Positions 1 through 8,066 of a stretch of DNA of 44,814 nt are shown in pieces. This DNA comes from Polymorphobacter sp. Lineage in GTDB: Bacteria; Pseudomonadota; Alphaproteobacteria; Sphingomonadales; Sphingomonadaceae. The translations under genes were made by a program, and so were the position numbers. The notes below the pieces were generated by a model. It was not told where the DNA came from, did not search any database, and saw nothing but the letters and a program-made list of their open reading frames with translations. Location: assembly GCF_025362435.1 (NCBI RefSeq), contig NZ_JANYGL010000086.1, forward strand, positions 1 to 44,814, read 5' to 3'. Each line of letters opens with the position of its first letter. The first letter of the stretch is position 1.

Positions 1-56
1 CCCCTCCACCAACCGAGCTTCGCTCGGCCGGTCCCCCTCCCCGGGCCGGGGGGGAT
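1..56. repeat. GC-rich palindromic intergenic repeat, cut by the window edge
   Basis: This stretch holds a small stem-loop, CCGAGC-TTC-GCTCGG at 13-27, followed by C-rich then G-rich runs that can also pair. Stretches of this style (CCCTCCACC, a CCGAGC hairpin, CGGTCCCCCTCCCC) recur between genes in many alphaproteobacteria, so I read it as one copy of a dispersed repeat. Its G-rich end lies directly before the dinB start and may supply the ribosome binding site. Only one copy is in the window, so the repeat status rests on general knowledge. Confidence 0.4.
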
Positions 57-1148
57 TTGGTAGAACGACGCGTGACCCATCCGCGAAAGATCATCCACAT
101 CGACATGGACGCGTTCTACGCGTCGGTCGAGCAGCGTGACGATCCATCGCTGCGCGGCCAGCCGGTGGCGGTCGGCGGCGGGCATCGCGGCGTGGTCGCG
201 GCGGCAAGTTACGAGGCGCGGGGGTTCGGGGTGCGATCGGCGATGCCGTCGGTGACCGCCAAGCGGCGCTGCCCAAACCTGGTGTTCGTCAAGCCGCGGT
301 TCGACGTCTACAAGGCGGTCAGCCAGCAAATCCGCGCGATCTTCGCCGATTACACCGAACTGATCGAACCTCTGTCGCTCGACGAAGCGTATCTCGACGT
401 CACCGACGACGCCCGCGGGATCGGCTCGGCGACCGCGATTGCCGCCGAAATCCGGGCGCGTATCCGCGAGGCGACCGGGCTGACCGCGTCGGCGGGGGTG
501 AGCTATAACAAGTTCATAGCCAAATTGGCCTCGGATCAGAACAAGCCCGACGGCCTATGTGTGATCAAGCCGGCGCAGGGTCCGGGGTTCGTCGCCGCGC
601 TGCCGGTCAAGCGCTTCCACGGCGTCGGCCCGGTCACGGCCGCGAAGATGGACGCGCTCGGCATCGTCTCCGGAGCCGACCTGCGCGACTTCGCGCTCGA
701 TGCGTTGACCCGGAATTTCGGTAGCAGTGCCAGCTACTTCCACCGTGCGGCTCACGGCGAGGATCATCGTCCGGTCCGCCCCGACCGCCCGCTTAAGTCG
801 GTCGGCGCCGAGCGCACCTTCGACCGCGACCTGATCGACGCCGCCGACCTGCTCGCCGCATTGGAGCCGGTGGTCGACGCGGCGTGGCGGCGGATCGAGC
901 GCAGCGGCGCGACCGGGCGGTCGCTGACGCTCAAGGTCAAGTTCGCCGACTTCAAAATCATCAGCCGCACGCATACCCGCACAGCGCCGATCACCCACCG
1001 CGCCGAGGTTGCCGCCGTGGGCACGAATTTGCTGCGCGCGCTGCTCCCGGTCGACCTCGGCATCCGTCTGCTCGGGCTGACGCTGTCGGGGCTTGTCGGG
1101 CCCGATGCGGGCGAGCCGGCGAGCGGGCTGCTGTTCTCCGACGGCTGA
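57..1148 (+). CDS. dinB: DNA polymerase IV (Y-family translesion polymerase)
   Basis: Error-prone polymerase that extends past damaged bases and mismatched primer ends. The 363 residues match the family's usual length. The palm starts with HIDMDAFYASVE (first catalytic Asp at about residue 16) and carries SLDEAYLDV (Asp109, Glu110), the second metal-binding site. The HhH region is seen in SAGVSYNKFIAKLASDQNKP and FHGVGPVTAAKM, and a little-finger domain fills the last third. The start is TTG at 57, behind a G-rich stretch; GTG at 72 would remove five residues and is equally possible. No LexA-type box is visible in the few bases upstream, and no imuA/imuB/dnaE2 genes are adjacent, so this is a stand-alone dinB. 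Confidence 0.95.
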   Translation: MVERRVTHPRKIIHIDMDAFYASVEQRDDPSLRGQPVAVGGGHRGVVAAASYEARGFGVRSAMPSVTAKRRCPNLVFVKPRFDVYKAVSQQIRAIFADYTELIEPLSLDEAYLDVTDDARGIGSATAIAAEIRARIREATGLTASAGVSYNKFIAKLASDQNKPDGLCVIKPAQGPGFVAALPVKRFHGVGPVTAAKMDALGIVSGADLRDFALDALTRNFGSSASYFHRAAHGEDHRPVRPDRPLKSVGAERTFDRDLIDAADLLAALEPVVDAAWRRIERSGATGRSLTLKVKFADFKIISRTHTRTAPITHRAEVAAVGTNLLRALLPVDLGIRLLGLTLSGLVGPDAGEPASGLLFSDG

Positions 1149-1204
1149 CCCGCGGCGGGGCGGAGCATTGGACACAAGGGCCGCCGCCCGCTTATCACTG
1201 ACTG

Positions 1205-3520
1205 ATGCGGCGGTTCCTCCTTCTCGCGACGTTGATCCCCGCTGCGCTGGCGGCGCAGGACATGCCGTCGCCGGTCGACGCGGTGAACCCGATGATCGGT
1301 ACCGGCGGCGAGGGCCATACCTTCCCCGGGGCGACCGCGCCGTTCGGCATGGTCCAGCTGTCGCCCGATACCGACACCGGCTGCCAGATCCGCGCCTGCT
1401 ACGGCCACGCCGCCGGATACCGTTACGAAGACGCGACGATCGAGGGGTTCAGCCACACGCATTTCTCGGGCGCAGGACATTCCGACCTCGGCGACTTCCT
1501 CGTCGTGCCGCAGGCGGGCGCGGTGATGCTCGACCCGGGCGACCCGAAGACGCCGGGATCGGGGTATCGCTCGCGCTTCAACCACGCCACCGAGACCGCC
1601 CACCCCGGCTATTACGCGGTGACCCTCGCCGACAGCGGGGTCCGCGCCGAGCTGACCGCGGGAACGCGGATCGGCGTCCACCGCTATACCTTCCCGGCGA
1701 AGCCAGCGCACCTCGTCGTCGACCTGCGCTCGTCGATCTACAATTATCCGGGCAAGATCCTGTGGGCGGGGCTCCACCTCCGCCCCGATGGCACGCTGAC
1801 CGGGTTCCGCGAGACGCGCGGTTGGGCTCCCGGGCGCAAGCTGTTCTTCGCGATGCGCTTTTCCGCCCCGCTGACCGGCCACGCCTTCGTCGATCGCGAC
1901 CCCGCTATCGCCTACAAGGGCTTCCAGGGGCCGAGCCGCGGCAGCGATGCGGGCGCCGAAAAGCTCGGGCGCGCGCTCGAGGCGACGCTCGACTTCGGCG
2001 TGCTGGCGCGCCCACTCGAGGTCAAGGTCGCGCTGTCGGGGGTCGACGAGGCGGCGGCGGTCGCGAACCTCGCCGAGTCGGGCGACTTCGACGCGGTCCG
2101 GGTGCGGACGACGGCGGCGTGGGCGACCGCGCTCGGGGCCGTGCAGATCGACGCCCCCGCGCCGATGCGGACGAGCCTGTACACGGCGCTGTATCATGCG
2201 CTGCTTGCGCCGAGCGTGTGGAGCGATGCCGACGGGCGGTATCGCGGGCCCGACGATGCGGTCCACCAGGCGACCGGCTTTACCTTCCGCTCGACCTTCT
2301 CGCTGTGGGACACGTTCCGCGCCGAGCATCCGCTGCTGACATTGATCCAGCCTGCGAGCACGACCGTCGATGTCATTGATTCGCTTGTCGCCAGTCGCGA
2401 GGCGAGCCCGTACGGTATCCTGCCGGTATGGCAGTTCGCCGGGCGCGAGACGTGGACCATGATCGGCTATCACGCCGCCCCGGTGATCGCCGACGCCTAC
2501 CTCAAGGGCATCCGCGGCTTCGACGCCGACGCCGCGCTTGCGGCGATGGTGGCGAGCGCGACCTACGCGCCGTACGGCGGCCTGGCTGAGTACATGAAGC
2601 GCGGCTATGTCCCGATCGACAAGGAGCCCGAGGCGGCTTCGAAGACGGTCGAGTACGCCTATGACGACTGGTCGATCGCGCGAATGTCGCGGGCGATGGG
2701 GCGGACCGAGATCGCCGACCGCTTCGACAGGCGCGCCGCCAACTGGCGCAACAGCTTCGACGCGAAAACCGGCTGGCTTCGCGCGCGGCTATCGACGGGA
2801 GCGTTCCGCACCCCGTTCGACCCGGCGGCGATCGACTATGGCTCGGACTATACCGAGGGCAATGCGTGGCAATATAGCTGGTTCGTGCCGCAGGACGAGG
2901 CGGGGCTGATCAGCGTCCTCGGCGGCGACGCCAAGGCGGTCGCCAAGCTCGACGCGATGTTCGACTTCGACACGTCGAAGGTCGACTACAGCCATTCGGA
3001 GGACATCGCCGGGCTGATCGGCCAGTATATCCACGGCAACGAGCCGAGCCACCACGTCGCCTATCTGTATGATTTCGCAGGGGCGCCGTGGCGGACGCAG
3101 GCGCGCCTCGCGCAGATCGTCGCGTCGCAATACAAGCCGACGCCCGACGGCCTCGCGGGGAACGACGACCTCGGGCAGATGTCGGCATGGCTCGTGTTTA
3201 CCGCGCTCGGCTTCTACCCTGTCGCCCCGGGGTCGAACCAATATGTGATCGGCCGCCCGTTCATCGACGCGGCGACGCTGACTTTGCCCGACGGCAAGCG
3301 CTTCGTCGTCCGCGCCGATGGGGTGACGGCGTCGAACCGCTACGTCGCGAGCGTCACGCTGAACGGTGCGCCGCTGACGCGGAGCTATATCACCGACGCC
3401 GAGGTTCGGGCGGGGGGCGAGTTGCACTTCGTCATGGGGCCGGTGCCGGACAAGGCGTGGGGGAGCAGCGTTGCGGCGCGGCCGTTCTCGATGTCGGGGA
3501 TCGGTGCAGCGGCGCGATAA
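1205..3520 (+). CDS. Secreted GH92 family alpha-mannosidase
   Basis: Calcium-dependent exo-alpha-mannosidase of glycoside hydrolase family 92, which usually trims alpha-1,2-linked mannose from N-glycans or mannans outside the cytoplasm. The 771-residue product starts with a short signal peptide (MRRFLLLATLIPAALAAQ). The GH92 N-terminal signature GTGGEGHTFPGATAPFGM follows at about residue 36. The catalytic half shows EGNAWQYSWFVPQDE (Glu551), GNEPSHHVAYLYDF (Glu613) and GNDDLGQMSAW (Asp654-Asp655), all typical of the family; which residues act as acid and base is not assigned here. There is no clear Shine-Dalgarno before ATG 1205. No polysaccharide-utilisation genes (SusC/D, sigma/anti-sigma) adjoin it, unlike in Bacteroidetes. 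The specificity is inferred from the family. Confidence 0.93.
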   Translation: MRRFLLLATLIPAALAAQDMPSPVDAVNPMIGTGGEGHTFPGATAPFGMVQLSPDTDTGCQIRACYGHAAGYRYEDATIEGFSHTHFSGAGHSDLGDFLVVPQAGAVMLDPGDPKTPGSGYRSRFNHATETAHPGYYAVTLADSGVRAELTAGTRIGVHRYTFPAKPAHLVVDLRSSIYNYPGKILWAGLHLRPDGTLTGFRETRGWAPGRKLFFAMRFSAPLTGHAFVDRDPAIAYKGFQGPSRGSDAGAEKLGRALEATLDFGVLARPLEVKVALSGVDEAAAVANLAESGDFDAVRVRTTAAWATALGAVQIDAPAPMRTSLYTALYHALLAPSVWSDADGRYRGPDDAVHQATGFTFRSTFSLWDTFRAEHPLLTLIQPASTTVDVIDSLVASREASPYGILPVWQFAGRETWTMIGYHAAPVIADAYLKGIRGFDADAALAAMVASATYAPYGGLAEYMKRGYVPIDKEPEAASKTVEYAYDDWSIARMSRAMGRTEIADRFDRRAANWRNSFDAKTGWLRARLSTGAFRTPFDPAAIDYGSDYTEGNAWQYSWFVPQDEAGLISVLGGDAKAVAKLDAMFDFDTSKVDYSHSEDIAGLIGQYIHGNEPSHHVAYLYDFAGAPWRTQARLAQIVASQYKPTPDGLAGNDDLGQMSAWLVFTALGFYPVAPGSNQYVIGRPFIDAATLTLPDGKRFVVRADGVTASNRYVASVTLNGAPLTRSYITDAEVRAGGELHFVMGPVPDKAWGSSVAARPFSMSGIGAAAR

Positions 3521-3578
3521 TGATCGACGTTTGAACGTCGTCCCGGCGTGTGGAAAAAGTGATCTCGCACTAATTTGT

Positions 3579-3650
3579 CGTCATCCCCGCGAAAGCGGGG
3601 ACCCATCTCCGGAACTCGGGAGATGGGTCCTCGCTTTCGCGGGGATGACG
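3579..3650. repeat. Long palindromic repeat between convergent genes
   Basis: Two 32-nt arms (3579-3610 and 3619-3650) pair with a single mismatch at 3631, around an 8-nt loop. The outer part reads CGTCATCCCCGCGAAAGC, the core of a dispersed palindrome common between genes in sphingomonads and other GC-rich proteobacteria. It sits between the end of the mannosidase (plus) and the end of the amidotransferase (minus), where it could stop transcription from both sides. There is no T-tract, so a terminator role is inference. Confidence 0.75.
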
Positions 3651-3695
3651 GTTTGAAGATGAGCGCCACTGGTCACCGGAGCGACGCCCGGGCTG

Positions 3696-4403
3696 CTAAG
3701 CCAATGAACTTGCGAGGGCATCGAGCCAAGTCTCGAGCATCACCTGCGCCGCCGCCGCGGTCTTCGCGCCAAGCTCGTGCGTCTCCCGCCGCAGCACCTC
3801 CGGATCAATCCCGTGGCCGACGAGGTCATCCGCATTGCCCTCCAGCCAGTGCTCGAATTCGCCCGGATCGACTTCGGGGTGGAACTGGAGCGCGAGGATG
3901 GTGTCGCCGATCGCGAACGCCTGCTGCGGGCAGAGCGGGGTCGAGGCGAGGCCGGCGGCACCTTTCGGCAAATCGAAGCCGTAGCCGTGCCAATGGAGCA
4001 CTTGCAGCCCCGCGAGGCTCGCCAGCGGCGAGGCGCGGCCCGCATCGGTCAGCGTCAACGGGATCCAGCCGATCTCGAACTTCGGTGCTTGAACGACGCT
4101 CGCGCCGAGCGCCTGCGCGATCAGCTGCGCGCCGAGGCAGATGCCGAGCATCGGTCGCCCCGCCGCCAGCCGCGACCTGATCGCCTGCAGCTCGGTGGCC
4201 AGCCACGGGTAGAGATCGACCTGATCGACGTTCATCGGGCCGCCGAGGACGACGAGCAGGTCGGTGTCCAGCGCGTCCTCGGGGCGAAGCCCTTCGACCG
4301 GCACGTCGACATAGCGGATCGTGTAGCCACGCGCTTCGAGCGGCGCGGCAAGCACGCCGAGATCCTCGAAATCGAGATGGCGGAGGGCGAGGCAGCTCTT
4401 CAT
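3696..4403 (-). CDS. Class I glutamine amidotransferase (GMP synthase-like domain protein)
   Basis: Stand-alone class I glutamine amidotransferase of 235 residues. The nucleophile elbow is GICLGAQL (Cys89), the catalytic pair is in FHPEV (His175, Glu177), and the oxyanion strand is VVLGGPMNV (51-59). There is no synthetase domain, so it belongs to the free-standing GuaA/PuuD-like group that moves ammonia from glutamine or hydrolyses gamma-glutamyl compounds; the substrate is unknown. ATG at 4403 is the start. It lies 20 nt after the M20 peptidase on the same strand, so the two are probably co-transcribed, which would fit a peptide or gamma-glutamyl breakdown role (inference). Confidence 0.85.
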   Translation of the reverse strand: MKSCLALRHLDFEDLGVLAAPLEARGYTIRYVDVPVEGLRPEDALDTDLLVVLGGPMNVDQVDLYPWLATELQAIRSRLAAGRPMLGICLGAQLIAQALGASVVQAPKFEIGWIPLTLTDAGRASPLASLAGLQVLHWHGYGFDLPKGAAGLASTPLCPQQAFAIGDTILALQFHPEVDPGEFEHWLEGNADDLVGHGIDPEVLRRETHELGAKTAAAAQVMLETWLDALASSLA

Positions 4404-4423
4404 CGACCGTCAGCCGCGGCGCG

Positions 4424-5815
4424 TCACTTCGACAGGTCCTTGAACACCGACAGGTAATAAGTGATCGCCGGGGCGATGTTCGCAACCGGCTCGCGCTCGT
4501 TAAGGCCATGCGCGAAGTCGTCCGACCCCTTGAGAAACAATGGACTCGCGCCGTAGCTGTCGACGTTGTGATGGCGGAACCACATGCTGTCGCTCGCCCC
4601 CGACGCCTGGCTCGGGAATACCGGCACGCCCGGATAGACCGTGTTGAGACCGCGCGTCACCGCCCCGATGAAGTCGGCGCGCATCGGCGAGGCCGGGCTG
4701 GCAACCGAGCCTTCGCTGACGTCCTTGAACCGAACGACGGGCTCGGCGGCGACCCGCGACAACTCCGCCATGATGTCGGCGGGCTTGTGGCCCGGGAAAA
4801 TGCGGCAGTTGATGTTGGCGGTGGCGCGCTGCGGCAGGGCGTTGAGCGCGTGGCCGCCGTTGATCATCGTCGCGACGCACGTCGTCCCGATCGATCCGAC
4901 GGTCTCGGGGTCGGCGGTCAGCGTCGCGATCGCGGCGGGGTCGGCGGGGTTGGCGGCGAACGCCCGCATCGCCGCGCCGGTCGCGGGAGCCGCGTACTTC
5001 GCCGCCTCGACGAAATAGGCGCGGGTCAGGTCGCTGACCTCGGGCTTGAAGTGGTAGGCACCGATGCGGACAAGCGCTTGCGATAGCTGGACGATCGCAT
5101 TGTCGGGGCGCGGCGTCGACGAGTGGCCGCCGGGGTTGGTGACGGTCAGTTCGAAGTCGGCGTAGGTCTTCTCGGCGCCGTTCCATGTCCAGTACAGCGG
5201 CTTGCCGGTCTTCTCGTCGAGCGCGCCGCCGCCGCCATCGATGTTGAGGACGAGGTCGGCGTTCGACAGCTTTTCGGCGATGATCCCCGAGGTCTTCATC
5301 ACCGTCTCCTCGTCGCCCGAGAATTCGATGATGATCGAGCGACGCGGGCGGTAGCCTTCGCGGCGCAGCTCGATCAGCGAGGCGATGGCGATGGTGCCGT
5401 CGAGCTTCATGTCGCTCGCGCCGCGGCCGTAGAGATAACCGTTCTCGACGACGGGGGTGAACGGGTCGCGCTTCCAGTCGGCGGGGATCGCCTCGACGAC
5501 GTCCATGTGGCCCGAGATGACGAGCGGCTTGAGCTTCGGATTGGAGCCCGGCCACGTCGCGATCAGATAGACGGTGTCGTCGACCGGGATGATCTCGACG
5601 TCGCTGTCGCGGAAACCGCCGCCGACGAGGGCACGCTTGTACAGCGCGGCGACCTCGCCGGTCTTGTTGCCCGGCCCGCGCACCGACCGCAGCGAGATCG
5701 CCGACTTGGCGAGGTCGAGCGCCTGCGCCTCGGCCTGTGGGTGCGCCGGGAGGGCGGCAGTCGCACTCGTCGCGAGCAGCGCCGCCACTAGCCCGGTCAT
5801 CACGGTCGATCGCAT
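4424..5815 (-). CDS. Exported M20 family zinc metallopeptidase
   Basis: Dizinc carboxypeptidase/aminoacylase of the M20/ArgE/DapE family. The start is ATG 5815, with a GGAG about 9 nt upstream; an upstream in-frame extension of 19 residues lacks support. The N-terminus (MRSTVMTGLVAALLATSATAA) is a signal peptide, placing the enzyme in the periplasm or outside. Numbered from this start, the ligands are His103 and Asp105 in SGHMDVV, bridging Asp135 in GRGASDMK, catalytic Glu169 and ligand Glu170 in SGDEET, Asp193 in NIDGGGG, and a late His436 in FAHGLNE. All metal ligands are present, so it should be active. The inserted dimerisation domain (GGHSSTPRPDNAI) is normal. It heads a two-gene unit with the downstream amidotransferase. 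Confidence 0.92.
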   Translation of the reverse strand: MRSTVMTGLVAALLATSATAALPAHPQAEAQALDLAKSAISLRSVRGPGNKTGEVAALYKRALVGGGFRDSDVEIIPVDDTVYLIATWPGSNPKLKPLVISGHMDVVEAIPADWKRDPFTPVVENGYLYGRGASDMKLDGTIAIASLIELRREGYRPRRSIIIEFSGDEETVMKTSGIIAEKLSNADLVLNIDGGGGALDEKTGKPLYWTWNGAEKTYADFELTVTNPGGHSSTPRPDNAIVQLSQALVRIGAYHFKPEVSDLTRAYFVEAAKYAAPATGAAMRAFAANPADPAAIATLTADPETVGSIGTTCVATMINGGHALNALPQRATANINCRIFPGHKPADIMAELSRVAAEPVVRFKDVSEGSVASPASPMRADFIGAVTRGLNTVYPGVPVFPSQASGASDSMWFRHHNVDSYGASPLFLKGSDDFAHGLNEREPVANIAPAITYYLSVFKDLSK

Positions 5816-6254
5816 CACTCTGGCTCCACGCAATAAAGGTGCGATTAGACGCGAATCTGCGGGCCAGGACAACGGGTAAGCCGCAATTCCGCGAGCCGGT
5901 AGAAGCGATGTTGCATCAGGCTGCCGGACGACGGTCGATCCGGAGACGGCCGACCCCGCAGGCGGCTGATCGCGTTCGACGCCTCAGCGCCAGCGGGAAC
6001 GGTGCCGACGGTATATCGATGGTAATCAGCCACGACGTCCGCATTGTACCATCAGGTCGGTGCCGTGTATCGTTCCTGCGTTACGCAGTTCGTATACCGA
6101 CGCTGACAGGGTGAAGCACGGCTTAGCGGACGATCGCAGATCCCGGCATTTCGGAAGACTCGACCACATTCGGGCGCCAGTCGTAACGTCTGCCGATCCC
6201 GCCATCATCGATCAAGTACGATACTGACGGAACGGTTGAGTAGGGGGAATGTCC
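5816..6254. other. Divergent intergenic region without a recognisable gene
   Basis: These 439 bases separate the divergently transcribed M20 peptidase and the aspartic-protease/TPR gene, so both promoters should lie here. Open frames in the stretch are short, have no ribosome binding site and resemble nothing known. The AT content is somewhat higher between about 6000 and 6250 than in flanking genes. An AGGGGG at 6242-6247 serves as ribosome binding site for the rightward gene. I could not assign -10/-35 boxes, a small RNA or a terminator. Confidence 0.5.
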
Positions 6255-8051
6255 ATGATTTGGCCCGCGCATCAGTACCCCGATCGACCGTGGCTGAAGG
6301 CCATCGGGCTCGGCCTCGCCCTGATCGCCGGATCGCTCCCAGGCAGTGTCTCGGCGGCTGAAAGCTGCAAGCTTGCCAAGTATCTCGAAATGACGGTGTT
6401 GCTCACGGCTGGCCGGCCAATCGTCACGACTAAAATCGCGGGCAAGGACGCCCGTTTCATCGTCGACAGCGGCGCGTTCTACAGCACGATGTCGCGGGCT
6501 TCCGCGGCGGAGTTCGGGCTGCACCTCGTCCCGGCGCCAATATGGTTCCGGGTGCGGGGGGTCAACGGCGATACCTCGGTCGAGATCGCCTCGGTCCACG
6601 ACTTCGGCCTTGGCGGCGTGTCGCTGCCCAAGGTCGATTTCCTGGTTGGCGGCACCGACACCGGGACCGTCGGCCTCCTCGGGCAGAATTTCCTTGGCAT
6701 CGGCGATGTCGAGTATGACCTGCCGCACGGTGCCATCCGGCTCCTCCGCGCACGGGACTGCCCGGTCGAATCACTCGCCTATTGGGCCGGGACCAAGCCG
6801 TTCACGATGATCGCGCTCGAAGCGCGCAACCCGCCCTTCCAGGTCCACACCGTCGGGACCGTGACATTGAACGGGGTCAAATTGCGCGCCGTCTTCGATA
6901 CCGGTGCCGAGACGTCGATCATGACGCTCGCGGCCGCAAGGCGAGCGGGCATGACGCCCGACAGCCCGGGCGTGGTGCCCGCCGGACTGTCGACCGGGCT
7001 CGGCAGCCGCGCTGTCCGGACGTGGGTCGGGACCTTCGACAGGCTCGAGATCGGCGGCGAGGCAATCCCTAAGCCGAAGCTGCGCTTCGGTGAGGTCGCG
7101 ATCGGCGACGGCGACGTGCTCATCGGCTTCGACTTCTTTCGGACGCACCGCATCTACGTCGCCAACGACGCCAACAAGATGCTCATCACCTACGAAGGCG
7201 GCCCGGTCTTCGGCCTGACGCCGACGCGGGCCATCAGCAGCGACGGCACCCCGCTCGACCTGACCGACAAGGCCGCCGAGCCGACCACCGCCGAAGCCTA
7301 TAGCCGCCGCGGCGCGGTCCAGGCATCGAACGGGAAGTTCGACGCGGCGTTGGCCGACTTCGACAAGGCCGTGGCACTTGCCCCCAGCGAGGCACCCTAC
7401 CTTCGCCTTCGCGCCAACGCTCGGCTCGCCAATCGCCAGCCGCTGCTCGCCGCGGCCGACCTCGACAAGGCCATCGCCCTCGATCCGGTCGACCCCGAGG
7501 CGCGCTTGATGCGTGCGGGTCTCAGGCTGGGCGCGCGTGACCCAGCCGGAGCGTCGGAGGACCTGCGGGTCGCCGACAAGACGCTGCCGCCATCATCTGA
7601 GCGAAGGCTGCAGCTCGGCTCGATGTTCACGGCTGCCGATGACTATGAAGCGGCGCTGCCGAACTTCGATGCGTGGCTGAAAACTCATCCCCAAGACGCC
7701 GCCCGACCCAACGCGCTCAACGGCCGCTGCTGGACCCGGGCGCTGCTCAACCGCGATCTCGATCGCGCGCTCGACGACTGTAACGCCGCAGTCCGCCTCC
7801 GCCCCGCAACCGCGGCTTTTCTCGACAGCCGCGGCCTCGTCCACCTGCGCCGGGGGGAGGCTACCCAGGCGCTAAAGGACTATGACGCCGCTATCGGCAT
7901 TGCGCCGCGCAGTGCATGGACGCTGTACGCGCGGAGCGTCGTCCGCAAGCAGGCGGGCGACGCCGCCGGCGCGACGGCCGACCGCGCCGCCGCGATTGCG
8001 ATCCAGCCGGCCGTGGTCGAGCGCGGGCGAAAGCTCGGCCTCGAAAGCTAG
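6255..8051 (+). CDS. Exported double retropepsin-like aspartic protease with C-terminal TPR domain
   Basis: The product has three parts. A signal peptide (GLGLALIAGSLPGSVSAA) ends near residue 36. Two retroviral-type aspartic protease lobes follow: the first has FIVDSGAFYSTM (Asp71) and the second AVFDTGAETSIM (Asp215), each followed by a Gly-rich strand (GLLGQNFLG, VLIGFDFF) as in retropepsin folds. From about residue 335 to the end there are tetratricopeptide repeats (AEAYSRRGAVQASNGKFDAALADFDKA-like units). A single chain with two lobes could form the active site by itself. I chose ATG 6255 over ATG 6249 because AGGGGG lies 7 nt before 6255 and overlaps 6249. Substrate unknown; a periplasmic proteolytic or scaffold role is inferred. 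The gene ends 15 nt from the convergent symporter. Confidence 0.85.
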   Translation: MIWPAHQYPDRPWLKAIGLGLALIAGSLPGSVSAAESCKLAKYLEMTVLLTAGRPIVTTKIAGKDARFIVDSGAFYSTMSRASAAEFGLHLVPAPIWFRVRGVNGDTSVEIASVHDFGLGGVSLPKVDFLVGGTDTGTVGLLGQNFLGIGDVEYDLPHGAIRLLRARDCPVESLAYWAGTKPFTMIALEARNPPFQVHTVGTVTLNGVKLRAVFDTGAETSIMTLAAARRAGMTPDSPGVVPAGLSTGLGSRAVRTWVGTFDRLEIGGEAIPKPKLRFGEVAIGDGDVLIGFDFFRTHRIYVANDANKMLITYEGGPVFGLTPTRAISSDGTPLDLTDKAAEPTTAEAYSRRGAVQASNGKFDAALADFDKAVALAPSEAPYLRLRANARLANRQPLLAAADLDKAIALDPVDPEARLMRAGLRLGARDPAGASEDLRVADKTLPPSSERRLQLGSMFTAADDYEAALPNFDAWLKTHPQDAARPNALNGRCWTRALLNRDLDRALDDCNAAVRLRPATAAFLDSRGLVHLRRGEATQALKDYDAAIGIAPRSAWTLYARSVVRKQAGDAAGATADRAAAIAIQPAVVERGRKLGLES

Positions 8052-8066
8052 TGGCGTCGTTGCCCA

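Noticed and set aside
764-2473. 569-codon open frame on the minus strand across dinB and the mannosidase
   Set aside because: It spans two real genes on the opposite strand, its product is Arg/Gly-rich with no family motif, and it arises from high third-position GC.
5996-6025. GGAAC followed about 16 nt later by CGAT, resembling an EcfG general-stress promoter
   Set aside because: The -10 part does not match GTT well and it is over 200 nt from the next start.
5737-6114. 125-codon plus-strand frame in the region between the M20 peptidase and the aspartic protease
   Set aside because: It overlaps the M20 signal peptide region antisense, has no ribosome binding site and no family resemblance.
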